Below are positions 46,870 to 55,030 of a stretch of 64,000 nucleotides of DNA, in pieces. The notes below the pieces were generated by a model, which saw only the letters and a list, made by a program, of their open reading frames with translations, did not search any database and had not been told where the DNA came from. Position numbers and translations under genes: made by a program. This DNA comes from CAVVFX01 sp963747535 (GTDB taxonomy: Bacteria; Acidobacteriota; Terriglobia; Bryobacterales; Bryobacteraceae): assembly GCA_963747535.1 (NCBI GenBank), contig CAVVFX010000018.1:1-64000 (forward strand), written 5' to 3'. Within the stretch, counting starts at the first letter, position 1; each line of letters begins with the position of its first letter.

Positions 46870-47361
46870 GAATTATTTGAAACCTCTTTTGCGCCTCATC
46901 GAAGCTGAGTGGTCGCCGCGTAGCAGGGCTGCGGTTATTCTACTCTGACTCGCCGGTTGTCGTTGCGACCATACTGCGGTGTCGAATGGTTGTTTGAGTC
47001 GCCAGGCTGCTCGTCGCGTTCCAAGCGGATTGTGAAAGGAAGTAGTTTGCCCAAAACTACAGTTTCTTCGGTGCTGAACCGGGATCGCGAGGCACTGGGA
47101 AAGAGCGGCCGATGCCGTCGTTCAGAGTCGCGGTTAGGCCGGTTGCCAGAGGAATCGCTACCGGTTAATCACCATGAGCGCGCCGAGCTTGTTCATGAGG
47201 TCCTATCCTCTCAAAATGGACGAGGTGATCTAGGAGGCCGCTCATTGGTTTGCTACCGATATATTTTGAGATAACGCCCCCCTGAGCGCACGATGTGACC
47301 GCCAGAAGAGCGTTCTGTGCCCAGTTTTCGACCGGCCGACCGACCCCGGGCGTCCGGTTGT
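46870..47361. other. Gap of about 490 bp, no gene recognised
   Basis: Both strands show only short frames without family features. No repeat of the families listed elsewhere was seen. Confidence 0.4.
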
Positions 47362-48993
47362 CTATTCAGGCTTTGGCAATTCCCGCCGCGGCAGCATTTC
47401 CTTGCGCGTGGCAGTCTGATAGACAACGGTCGCGATCACGGCAGAAGCCTGCATTAAATCCTCTGGGACGGCATGATCCCATGTGTCCATATCGGAGTGG
47501 TGCGCAATCGTGGAGTAGTCCAGTGGGTCCTGGATGAACTGGAAGCCCGGAAGACCAACGGCTGCGAAACTTAGGTGATCGGTGCCACCTGTATTTCGGA
47601 TCGAAACCGTCGTCACGCCCATGTCGCGGAAGGGAGCCAGCCACGCCTCGAATATCGGCCTCATGGCTTCATGGCCCTGCAGGTACACGCCTCGAATCTT
47701 CCCGCTTCCGTTATCCAGATTGAAATAGCCGGAAAGTTCGCCATGTTCGGAAGTGATCTGCATCGTCTTAGGATCGCCAAAGTGCTCCTTCACATAGGCG
47801 CGCGATCCGAATAGTCCCTCTTCTTCACCGCCCCACAGGCCGATGCGGACTGTGCGGCCGGTTTTCAAGTTGAGTGCCTTCAGGATGCGCATCACCTCAA
47901 TCATCACAGCGCTGCCCGCACCGTTGTCGGTGGCGCCGGTCCCGGAATGCCAGGAGTCGAAGTGGGCACCTACCATCACGACCTCATCCTTTTTATCGCC
48001 TCCTGGGATCTCACCGATGATGTTCAGGCCGTCCATGTCCCGATCAGACATATTGGCTTTCAGACTCACGCGGACTCGCACGGGTTTTTTGTTTTCAAGT
48101 AGCCTTGCTATCCGGTTGTACTGTTCAGCGGTGACCACGAACGTGGGCGGCGCCGGCGTTGCAGACGCCTTGAACGCGCCGGCCGCTTCGCCGAAAAGCA
48201 TGCCTTCGTGCGCTCGCCGGTCTTCCAGCAGTGCGCCGATTACGCCTTCCCTGGCCAGGAACTCGCCGCGCACAGCTGCCACCTGGTCGTAAAGATCGTA
48301 GTATTGATCCATCAACGCGTCGGGAAGGCTGCTCAAGAATTTGCCGACTTCAGTCGGGTCTTCGGGCCATTCCAGCGCGTCCAGCGTCTTGGCGGTTACC
48401 TTGACAGCCGGCTGCGGGGCAATCGCCAGATCAGACAGTTCGGCCGACGTATAGCGCCGGAACTGTGGGTTGATCTGCTGAACAGGCACCTTGGGATCGC
48501 TGAGAAGCACGATTTTGCCACGCAGCTTTCCAGCCCATTTCTCGCGATACACCCGCATGGCCTCGGCGAACTTCTTCGGGCCGTCGCGGGGCGAGGCGCG
48601 CAGCGGCGCCAGCACAACTTCACCGCTGACCGGGCCGCTGGTGGAGGCGCTCCAGGCTAACGGCACAGCCGTAAGCTGTGAGTAGCGCGGCTCGATCAAT
48701 TCGAGTGACGACTGTTCGAGCGTCCAGGCGCGCCCGAACGGTCCCCACTTTTCGAGATGCACCTTCTCCAGTCCGTAACCGTTCAGTTCTCCCATCGCCC
48801 ATCGCGCGGCGTCTTCGAAACCTGGGGAGCCGGTAAGCCGAGGGCCGTGCACATCGCTTAGTTCGCGCAAGGTGTTCATGACTTTCGACCGTTCGAAGGC
48901 CTCAGCTTTGATGCGGTCAACGATCCCCAGATCGACATGCTCTTGAGCCAGCAGCGGAATCGCGAAGAGAGCAAGAAGAGCCGTTTTTCCCAT
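47362..48993 (-). CDS. Exported M28-family metallopeptidase
   Basis: 543 aa from ATG 48993 (MGKTALLALFAIPLLAQEHV, a signal peptide); a longer frame start at 49068 has no support. A PA-domain insert lies in the middle (about 120-290). The M28 zinc site is clear: MVGAHFDSWHSGTGATDNGA (His and bridging Asp), GLWGGEEEGLFGSRAYV (catalytic Glu-Glu), FNLDNGSG (Asp ligand) and STIAHHSDMDTWDH (His ligand). It is probably a periplasmic aminopeptidase or carboxypeptidase. Its promoter region is occupied by an integrase remnant on the opposite strand. Confidence 0.92.
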   Translation of the reverse strand: MGKTALLALFAIPLLAQEHVDLGIVDRIKAEAFERSKVMNTLRELSDVHGPRLTGSPGFEDAARWAMGELNGYGLEKVHLEKWGPFGRAWTLEQSSLELIEPRYSQLTAVPLAWSASTSGPVSGEVVLAPLRASPRDGPKKFAEAMRVYREKWAGKLRGKIVLLSDPKVPVQQINPQFRRYTSAELSDLAIAPQPAVKVTAKTLDALEWPEDPTEVGKFLSSLPDALMDQYYDLYDQVAAVRGEFLAREGVIGALLEDRRAHEGMLFGEAAGAFKASATPAPPTFVVTAEQYNRIARLLENKKPVRVRVSLKANMSDRDMDGLNIIGEIPGGDKKDEVVMVGAHFDSWHSGTGATDNGAGSAVMIEVMRILKALNLKTGRTVRIGLWGGEEEGLFGSRAYVKEHFGDPKTMQITSEHGELSGYFNLDNGSGKIRGVYLQGHEAMRPIFEAWLAPFRDMGVTTVSIRNTGGTDHLSFAAVGLPGFQFIQDPLDYSTIAHHSDMDTWDHAVPEDLMQASAVIATVVYQTATRKEMLPRRELPKPE

Positions 48994-49009
48994 TCCCGCA
49001 GTATACAGT

Positions 49010-49482
49010 GGGAGGTGAACGCGGGGCTGCGCATCAAGGTCCATGACTACTTCGCCGAGGGCGGTCACGGATGGCTGCGTCTACATGAGAAAGGCGGCAA
49101 GGAGGATGCGATTCCCTGCCACGATAATCTGGAGCGGTCTCTCGACGAATACATCGCTGCTGCGGATCTCGCCGGCAACCCGGACGGCCCGCTCTTTCGC
49201 ACCACCGGCCGCAAGACGGGCGAAAAAAATCCGATGTGGCAGCAGGACGCCTACTGTCGGATTCAGCGCCATGCCCGTGCCTCTGGCCTGAAGACGAAGA
49301 TCGGGAATCAGACCTTCCGCGCGACCGGCGTCACCGCGTTCTTGAAGAACGGAGGCGGATTGGAAACAGCGGCGCGGATGGCCGGACATGAATCAGCGGA
49401 AACGACCCGACTCTATGGCCGGCGCGACGATGAAGTATCACACGCCGAGGTCGAACTTATTGGGATTTTGAGGCAGCTATAG
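49010..49482 (+). pseudogene. Tyrosine recombinase C-terminal remnant
   Basis: The frame carries GHGWLRLHEKGGKEDAIPCH, IGNQTFRATGVTAFLKNGGG and LETAARMAGHESAETTRLYG followed by RRDDEVSHAEVELIGILRQL-stop. These are box II of phage integrases with the second Arg (TFRAT), the GHES His and the LY nucleophile. Core-binding domain and box I are missing. It abuts the start of the M28 gene, so a mobile element probably excised or decayed here. Confidence 0.75.
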
Positions 49483-49794
49483 CCTCTCGCGTTCGAACCA
49501 TACGACGGTACCGATCGAATCATCGGTGCAGTCAGACCGGGGAGTGCGATTGGAACTTTTTCCAAATAGCCCATGCATGCCGACAACGCGATCACCTGAG
49601 TCGCTTCCGGCTGGCCGGCCACTCGGGAATGAATTCGCCGGGAGAGTCTTATCCCCTGGCAGATTGGGTCTGCGGTCGAATATTCTGGCTGCGGCGGAAA
49701 GTATTCCGGGATATCGGGCGTTTAGAAATAACCGACTTGGTCGGACGACGCGCGATGCTCTTCAAAGCAGAACTTATGGAGTCGAAAGCGGACC
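49483..49794. other. Gap of about 310 bp, no gene recognised
   Basis: Only short frames on both strands; nothing recognisable. Confidence 0.35.
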
Positions 49795-50829
49795 TCACAT
49801 CGTCAGAACGACACGGAACGTCGCGTTGCCGCTCAACATGCGCGCATAAGCCTCCGCCGCTCTTTCGAGTGGAAAGGTTTCGATCATGGGTCGCACGCCG
49901 CTTAATTCGGCAAAGCGCAATGTGTCCTCGGAGTCGGCTGCAGTTCCCGCGGCCCAGCCTTGAATACTTCGACTCCCGGTAATGAGCTGGATCGGTGTGA
50001 CCTCGATTGGGTCAAACGTCGCGCCGACTACGACGAGCTTACCGTTCGGTCCCAGCCCGTCGATCAACTCGGACATGGCTTTGGAGTTCGGAGCCGTCGC
50101 TAGAATTACCTGCGCGCCGCCCAATTTCTGCAACTCCGCCGCCGCGTTGGTCGCTTTGCTGTCGATGTACACGTTGGCTCCGAGTTTCTTCGCGAAAGCC
50201 GCGTTTTCGGCGCCGCGCCCGATCGCCACGACCTTGTAACCAAACTTGCTCGCGAATTGAATTCCGAGGTGGCCCAGACCGCCGATGCCCTGCACCGCGA
50301 CAAGATCCCCAGGCATGGCGCCGCTGTGCCGCAGTGCGTTGAAGGTCGTAATTCCGGCGCAGAGCAGCGGCGCCGCTTCGACGTCACTTAGAGTTTCCGG
50401 TATCGCCGCCAGTGCCTGGACGGGAGCTACCATGTATTGCTGGTACCCGCCGTCATAGCTGATGCCGGGAATTTTGAAGTTCCGGCAATTGCGAAAATCT
50501 CCGCGCCGGCACGAGAGACAGGTGCCGTCCTGACCGCCATGCCAACCGACACCAACGCGCTGCCCCTGCTTCCACTCGGAAACGCCGGCGCCCAATTCAT
50601 CTATGACGCCCGCGACTTCGTGCCCTGGTACGCGTGGATACTGAATGCCGGGCCAAAGCCCTTCCTTTGTGAGCACGTCACTGTGACAAACGCCGCACGC
50701 CTGCACCTTGATGCGTACCTCTCCCATACCCGGCTTAGGAATCTCGCGCTCGACTATCTCGAAATCTGCTCCCGGTTTAGAAATCACCGCCACTTTCATT
50801 GGCGTAACTGCGATCTTTGTAGTTGCCAT
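49795..50829 (-). CDS. adh: Zinc-dependent alcohol dehydrogenase
   Basis: 344 aa. The catalytic zinc site is CGVCHSDVL (Cys) with PGHEVAGVIDELGAGVSEWK (His-Glu), and structural zinc cysteines are in GTCLSCRRGDFRNCRNF. The NAD(P)-binding loop is VAVQGIGGLGHLGIQFASKF. It resembles the AdhP/YahK-like class that reduces aldehydes. It is the last of three same-strand genes (SDR, RidA, Adh) with gaps of 94 and 20 bp, suggesting an operon for carbonyl compounds. Confidence 0.9.
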   Translation of the reverse strand: MATTKIAVTPMKVAVISKPGADFEIVEREIPKPGMGEVRIKVQACGVCHSDVLTKEGLWPGIQYPRVPGHEVAGVIDELGAGVSEWKQGQRVGVGWHGGQDGTCLSCRRGDFRNCRNFKIPGISYDGGYQQYMVAPVQALAAIPETLSDVEAAPLLCAGITTFNALRHSGAMPGDLVAVQGIGGLGHLGIQFASKFGYKVVAIGRGAENAAFAKKLGANVYIDSKATNAAAELQKLGGAQVILATAPNSKAMSELIDGLGPNGKLVVVGATFDPIEVTPIQLITGSRSIQGWAAGTAADSEDTLRFAELSGVRPMIETFPLERAAEAYARMLSGNATFRVVLTM

Positions 50830-50849
50830 AATGTCCCCTTTGAATGCCT

Positions 50850-51359
50850 TTACCCTTCCACCTCTAAAATTACTTCCAGTGCGACCGGAGCGCCGAACGG
50901 AAGGCTTGCCACGCCATAAACCAGGCGGCTTGGGTTCCTCTCCTTTCCGAACACGTCCTGTAGTAACTCCGAAGCCCCGTCAGCCACTCTCGGATGATCG
51001 CGCACATCCCCGACAGTTGCCACCGACACGCCGAGCCGCACCACCCGCGTCACTCTGTCGAGCGATCCTAAATGCTGCCGCACGACGGCGAGCGCGTTGA
51101 TTGCCGCGAGGTGAGCCGCTTTGCGTCCCGCTTCCACGTCGAGCTCCGCACCCACTCGCCCGATGAATTTCGCAGCACGGCCCTCAGTGGGAAGCATCCC
51201 CGTCAGAAAAAGCAAATTACCCGTCCGCACCGCTTCCACATAGATTCCGAATGGCTCAGGCGGCGCGGGGAGAACGATTGCCAGTTCCTTCAACCGCTGC
51301 TCCGCGCTGGTTGGCCGAGAGCCTTCCCGGGGTTCGGTTTGCTCTTTCAAAGTTGTCAT
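50850..51359 (-). CDS. RidA/YjgF-family protein
   Basis: 169 aa from ATG 51359 behind GGGGAGAG; a longer upstream frame lacks similarity. Family features: TSAEQRLKELAIVLPAPPEP, VRTGNLLFLTGMLPTEGRAA, AALNALAVV-like helix (AHLAAINALAVVRQHLGSLD), RVVRLGVSVATVGDV, ASLPFGAPVALEVILEVEG. The catalytic Arg of imine-hydrolysing RidA (in the RxxVxVxxLP region) is not obvious: the stretch reads SRLVYGVASLPFGAPVALEV, with Arg before LVYGV as the candidate. It may remove reactive imines or act as a structural relative. Confidence 0.85.
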   Translation of the reverse strand: MTTLKEQTEPREGSRPTSAEQRLKELAIVLPAPPEPFGIYVEAVRTGNLLFLTGMLPTEGRAAKFIGRVGAELDVEAGRKAAHLAAINALAVVRQHLGSLDRVTRVVRLGVSVATVGDVRDHPRVADGASELLQDVFGKERNPSRLVYGVASLPFGAPVALEVILEVEG

Positions 51360-51453
51360 GTGTTTCTCTCCCCTTCCTTGATACTCTCGGGTCGTGGACA
51401 CGGAGCAAGGCAGCGCCTGGTAGCCACTATGGTCGCGCGCTTTTCGGCACTTA

Positions 51454-52212
51454 TTACCATTTGCCGTTATGCGCGCCGGCATCCACGTGCAGCACTTCAC
51501 CGGTCACGTGCCGAGCTTCCGTCAGGTAAACGATGGCCTCGACGATGTCGTCTATATCCGAGATCGCCCCCATAGGCGACTGGCTTTTCAACAACTCCTG
51601 ATCGTCGTTCTCATGCATCGGTGTCGCCACGACCCCAGGAGCGACCGCGTTGAAGCGGATGCCTTCTTTCGCGTACTCCATCGCAAGACTGCGCGTGATC
51701 GCCTCCAGACCGCCTTTCGTGACCATCGGTATGGAAGCGTTTATTCCGGCGATGGGATGCTCCACCATCGCGCTCGTAATGGAGGTGACGCTCCCACCCG
51801 TCTTTTGCGCCAGCATCTGCTTGACGGCCAGCTGGGTAATGTAGATGTAACCTTGCAGATTCGTTCCGGAAAGCACTTCAAAATCGTGCGCTGTGTAGTC
51901 CGTAAACGGCTTCGTGAAGAAGATGCCGGCATTGTTGACGACACCATCGATAGAGCCGAAATGGCTCATCGCCGTGGCGGCAATCTTGGCGGCTGTCGAA
52001 GCCTCGCCTATGTTTCCTTCGACTAAAGCCAACCTTTCCGTCGGCTCAAATTCGGACCTGGTGATGCTCAGCGAATTAGCGACCACATTGTAATCGCGCT
52101 GTAAGAACGCCTTGGTGACGCCGGCGCCGATTCCTTTAGAAGCGCCCGTTACGATCATGGTCTTGGGTTTGCCGTTCTTCTCTTTCGATTGCATCGTTCT
52201 CATTCCTGCCAC
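51454..52212 (-). CDS. Short-chain dehydrogenase/reductase lacking the catalytic Tyr
   Basis: 252 aa. Rossmann motif VTGASKGIGAGVTKAFLQRD and NNAG (GVVNNAGIF) are present, and a Ser of the active site may be SVTSITSAMVEH. The YxxxK motif reads P-M-V-T-K (SIPMVTKGGLEAITRSLAME), so the Tyr is replaced by Pro while Lys is kept. The C-terminal ends ITGEVLHVDAGA-like (HVTGEVLHVDAGAHNGKW). A subfamily with this change exists, and the enzyme may still bind cofactor. First gene of the SDR-RidA-Adh group. Confidence 0.88.
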   Translation of the reverse strand: MAGMRTMQSKEKNGKPKTMIVTGASKGIGAGVTKAFLQRDYNVVANSLSITRSEFEPTERLALVEGNIGEASTAAKIAATAMSHFGSIDGVVNNAGIFFTKPFTDYTAHDFEVLSGTNLQGYIYITQLAVKQMLAQKTGGSVTSITSAMVEHPIAGINASIPMVTKGGLEAITRSLAMEYAKEGIRFNAVAPGVVATPMHENDDQELLKSQSPMGAISDIDDIVEAIVYLTEARHVTGEVLHVDAGAHNGKW

Positions 52213-52614
52213 GCGCAGTGCTCAGTAGTCGTTGGTCTTTTAACGAGAGCAAGGCGCGGGCCGCAGCCAAGCTATTGGAAACAGGTCTCCGATGGAAACT
52301 GTGACAGGCGAATGTCAGCAGGCAGTGTCGGAAGATGGACAGATGCGCTCACCTGCACCTCGAGAGTCAGCTTCTTCCTCCTACTCGACGGCGAACGCTA
52401 CGGAGATTTGCAGTAAGAAACCGAACCCGGAACGGATCCCGGCGGTGTTGAACACAGCGTCGCTAGAGTATGCGCGCCAACCGCTCCCTCACGGTCACGG
52501 CTCAGTAGGATGAGTGTTAGCGATGCGCAAGGCGGTCACCGGCGGTACAAGTCTCCCCGGCGCGCGAGAGCAGGCGAAAGCGCCTGCTCCACAACGAAGA
52601 ATCATACCAGCTCC
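52213..52614. other. Gap of about 400 bp with two repeat blocks
   Basis: No gene. Block D at 52484-52510 (CCGCTCCCTCACGGTCACGG then CTCAG) resembles 54365-54393. Block E at 52551-52607 (GTCTCCCCGGCGCGCGAGAG then CAGGCGAAAGCGCCTGCTCC) resembles 57657-57700. No sigma-54 promoter (TGGCAC-N5-TTGCA) was found upstream of the SDR gene. Confidence 0.5.
52551..52607. repeat. Interspersed repeat family E, copy 1
   Basis: GTCTCCCCGGCGCGCGAGAG, then a hairpin GCAGGCG...CGCCTGC, then CAACGAAGAATCA. The same order with a changed hairpin stem is seen at 57657-57700, with CAACGAAGAATCA at about 57780. Confidence 0.6.
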
Positions 52615-53652
52615 TCAAAGGTTCGCGGCGGCCTCGAACCGATCAGCCCTACGCTCGTCGTCTATCTGGTGAACGGGTCGCCGGTGCGAACGACGCGTTT
52701 CAATGCCGAGCTTGCGCATCTTGTAAACCAGGGTCGTACGCGGCAAGCCGAGTCGCGTGGCGGCGCCAGCCTGGCCGCCTATCAGCCAATCGGTTTGCTT
52801 CAATACTTCCAGGATGTGGTCGCGCTCCGCATCGGCAAGCGTGCGCGAGTCTGACGACGGCTGCTTCGTCATCTGCCTGGCGTCAAGCAGCGGAAGACGC
52901 AATACCGATTCAGGAGAAAAGACCACAGCGCGCTCAATGAAATTCTCCAGTTCCCGGATATTACCCGGCCAGTTGTGTGCTTTGAGCACCTCCATTACTT
53001 CATCCGGAATCACATCAATGGGCTTGTTGAGCCGTGATGAGCATTTTCTCACGAAGTACTTCACCAGCAACGGAATGTCCTGGACGCGCTCCCGCAAGGG
53101 CGGAAGGGATATCGGAATGACGTTCAGCCGGTAGTACAGGTCCGCGCGAAACTGTTTGATCGCCACAAGCTGGGCGAGGTCCTGATTGGTGGCCGCCACC
53201 ACCCGCACGTTCACGCGAATGGTCTGGCTGCTGCCTAACCGTTCGAACTCCTGTTCCTGTAAGGCGCGGAGGAGTTTGGGTTGAAGTTCCAGCGGCAAAT
53301 CTCCTATTTCGTCCAGAAAGAGCGTCCCTTTGTCGGCGAGTTGGAATCGCCCCTTGGTCTGCGCACACGCCCCAGTGAAAGCGCCTCTTTCGTGGCCGAA
53401 GAGTTCACTCTCAAGCAGGGGTCCGGGAATCGCGGCGCAGTTCAATTTCACCAGCGGCCCGCGGCTACGCGAACTTTGGTCGTGAATGGCACGGGCTATG
53501 ATCTCTTTCCCGGTGCCGGTTTCCCCTTGAATCAGGGTCACAGAGTCGGTCTTTGCGATAATACGAACCTGATTCAAGATGTTTTGAAATGCGGGACTCT
53601 GACCGACGAGCTCCCCTTCGAACTGACTGACAGCGCCTGATTCGTTATACAT
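52615..53652 (-). CDS. Sigma-54-dependent transcriptional activator without receiver domain
   Basis: 345 aa from ATG 53652 behind AAAGGAAAT. After ~15 residues the AAA+ domain begins: LVGQSPAFQNILNQVRIIAK, Walker A GETGTGKE, the sigma-54-contacting loop HERGAFTGA, Walker B GTLFLDEIGDLPLELQ, and the arginine-finger region FRADLYYRLNVIPISLPPLR. The C-terminal Fis-type HTH is GAATRLGLPRTTLVYKMRKL. Having no receiver or sensor domain it resembles PspF and would be controlled by a partner protein or by level. The nearest target operon would be the SDR-RidA-Adh group, but no -24/-12 site was seen there. Confidence 0.9.
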   Translation of the reverse strand: MYNESGAVSQFEGELVGQSPAFQNILNQVRIIAKTDSVTLIQGETGTGKEIIARAIHDQSSRSRGPLVKLNCAAIPGPLLESELFGHERGAFTGACAQTKGRFQLADKGTLFLDEIGDLPLELQPKLLRALQEQEFERLGSSQTIRVNVRVVAATNQDLAQLVAIKQFRADLYYRLNVIPISLPPLRERVQDIPLLVKYFVRKCSSRLNKPIDVIPDEVMEVLKAHNWPGNIRELENFIERAVVFSPESVLRLPLLDARQMTKQPSSDSRTLADAERDHILEVLKQTDWLIGGQAGAATRLGLPRTTLVYKMRKLGIETRRSHRRPVHQIDDERRADRFEAAANL

Positions 53653-53837
53653 AGAATGATTTCCTTTCTGGCATCTGGTCTCCTGCGACTCCATTTCACG
53701 GTCGGAATGAAACGCCAACACGTCGCCTCCACAGAGCTTTACCCGAGCTCTTTGTTTTACATATGATAGAAATTCGGCCGAAACGCCCGCGGGTCTGCAC
53801 CATGGGAGACCCGGAGGTGTGCCTGGAATCAATCGGC

Positions 53838-54212
53838 TTACTGCCGAATCGCCGCTCCGATGATTTTCAGCAGTTCTTCCCGCCGGAACGGCTTGGAAAG
53901 AAAGCCTGCTGCTCCTTGCCTGATCGCCTTTTCACGGTTCGCGTTAGTTCCTTGCGCGCTCACGAATACGATCGGCACCTGATTATCAGCTCCCGCCAGT
54001 TTGTCCTGAAGTTCCAGGCCGGTAATCCCGGGCAATTGCAGGTCAACGATCAAGCAAGCAGCGCTCCCAATCGATCCCGACGCTAAAAACTCCTCTGCCG
54101 AACCGAAGCCTTTAACACCATATCCAGCGGATTCCATACAGTCCTCTAGTGCTTGACGCACCAACACGTCATCGTCGATGACCGCGATATTACCCTTCAA
54201 TTCTCTGCTCAT
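53838..54212 (-). CDS. Single-domain response regulator
   Basis: 124 aa, receiver only. Acidic pocket IDDD, phospho-Asp in CLIVDLQLPGITGLEL, Thr/Ser in VFVSAQG, Lys in FLSKPFRREE. With no output domain it may act by protein contact, like CheY-type or FixJ-receiver proteins. It lies between the sigma-54 activator (186 bp upstream in the map) and the FixJ-type regulator, all on the minus strand, so it may belong to the signalling chain of the GAF-PAS kinase. Confidence 0.9.
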   Translation of the reverse strand: MSRELKGNIAVIDDDVLVRQALEDCMESAGYGVKGFGSAEEFLASGSIGSAACLIVDLQLPGITGLELQDKLAGADNQVPIVFVSAQGTNANREKAIRQGAAGFLSKPFRREELLKIIGAAIRQ

Positions 54213-54364
54213 CTGGCTACGCTTGCCATCCCCGCCGAGGATTTCATACCCTCGATAAGGAAATACTAGCAGCGTTCCGGATCGAGGTCTATTCTACTTT
54301 GGTAGAATGCCCGGCTAAGTACACCATTTCTTAAATGGGGCCTGTATTCTCGCAGTGAACCGGA

Positions 54365-54393
54365 CCGACTCCCTCACGGTCGCGGCTCGGTAA
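54365..54393. repeat. Interspersed repeat family D, copy 2
   Basis: GACTCCCTCACGGTCGCGGC then TCGGTAACC, similar to CTCCCTCACGGTCACGGCTC at 52488-52507. Short, in the gap between the two regulator genes. Confidence 0.5.
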
Positions 54394-54412
54394 CCAAATG
54401 CTTAAGGAATGG

Positions 54413-55030
54413 CTAAGAAGAACTTTTGAGCTTCTCGGCCATACGGACCAGATCGGCCAGTGACCCTGCGCCCATTTTGCGCATCACGCGGCCACGGTGC
54501 GCTTTGATCGTCAACTCGGTGGTACCAAGCTCCCCGGCGACCTGCTTGTTCAAGAGGCCGGTAACGACCAGTGCGAGGACCTGTCGCTCCCGCGGAGTCA
54601 GCGTTCCCAGCCGGTTTCGTAGCTCCAAGGTCTCCGCCTTGTGTTTCCGCAACTCACCGTCGCGAACCAGCGCCTCTTTGACAGCGTCGAACAGCGGCTG
54701 TTTGCGGAACGGTTTCGTCAGAAATTCTACCGCGCCCGCTTTCATCGCCCGCACACTCATCGGAATATCTCCGTGTCCGGTGAGAAAGATGATGGGCATC
54801 TCTATGCCTGATTTGACCAGTTCCGTTTGGAGGTCGATGCCGCTAAGATCAGGCAGTTCGACGTCGAGAATCAAGCAGGCCGAAAGATCCGGACGTTGGC
54901 TCTCAATGAACTCTGTTGCCGATCCAAACGTTCGCACCGTGAAGCCGGCCGAGCTAAGCAGATCCGCAACGGAATCGCGAACCAAGGGATCGTCATCCAC
55001 CACGAACACCACGCAATCCGGATCGCTCAT
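54413..55030 (-). CDS. FixJ/NarL-family response regulator
   Basis: 205 aa. Receiver: VVDDDPLVRDSVADLLSSAG, phospho-Asp in CLILDVELPDLSGIDL, FLTGHGDIPMSVRAMKAGAV with Thr, EFLTKPFRKQPL with Lys. DNA-binding domain: LGTLTPRERQVLALVVTGLL, NKQVAGELGTTELTIKAHRG, RVMRKMGAGSLADLVRMAEK, a LuxR-type HTH. The ATG overlaps the stop of the kinase gene (ATGA at 55027-55030), so kinase and regulator are a coupled pair. Confidence 0.93.
   Translation of the reverse strand: MSDPDCVVFVVDDDPLVRDSVADLLSSAGFTVRTFGSATEFIESQRPDLSACLILDVELPDLSGIDLQTELVKSGIEMPIIFLTGHGDIPMSVRAMKAGAVEFLTKPFRKQPLFDAVKEALVRDGELRKHKAETLELRNRLGTLTPRERQVLALVVTGLLNKQVAGELGTTELTIKAHRGRVMRKMGAGSLADLVRMAEKLKSSS

Noticed and set aside
52213..52614. 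Sigma-54 promoter for the SDR-RidA-Adh group
   Set aside because: No TGGCAC-N5-TTGCA-like sequence found on the relevant strand.
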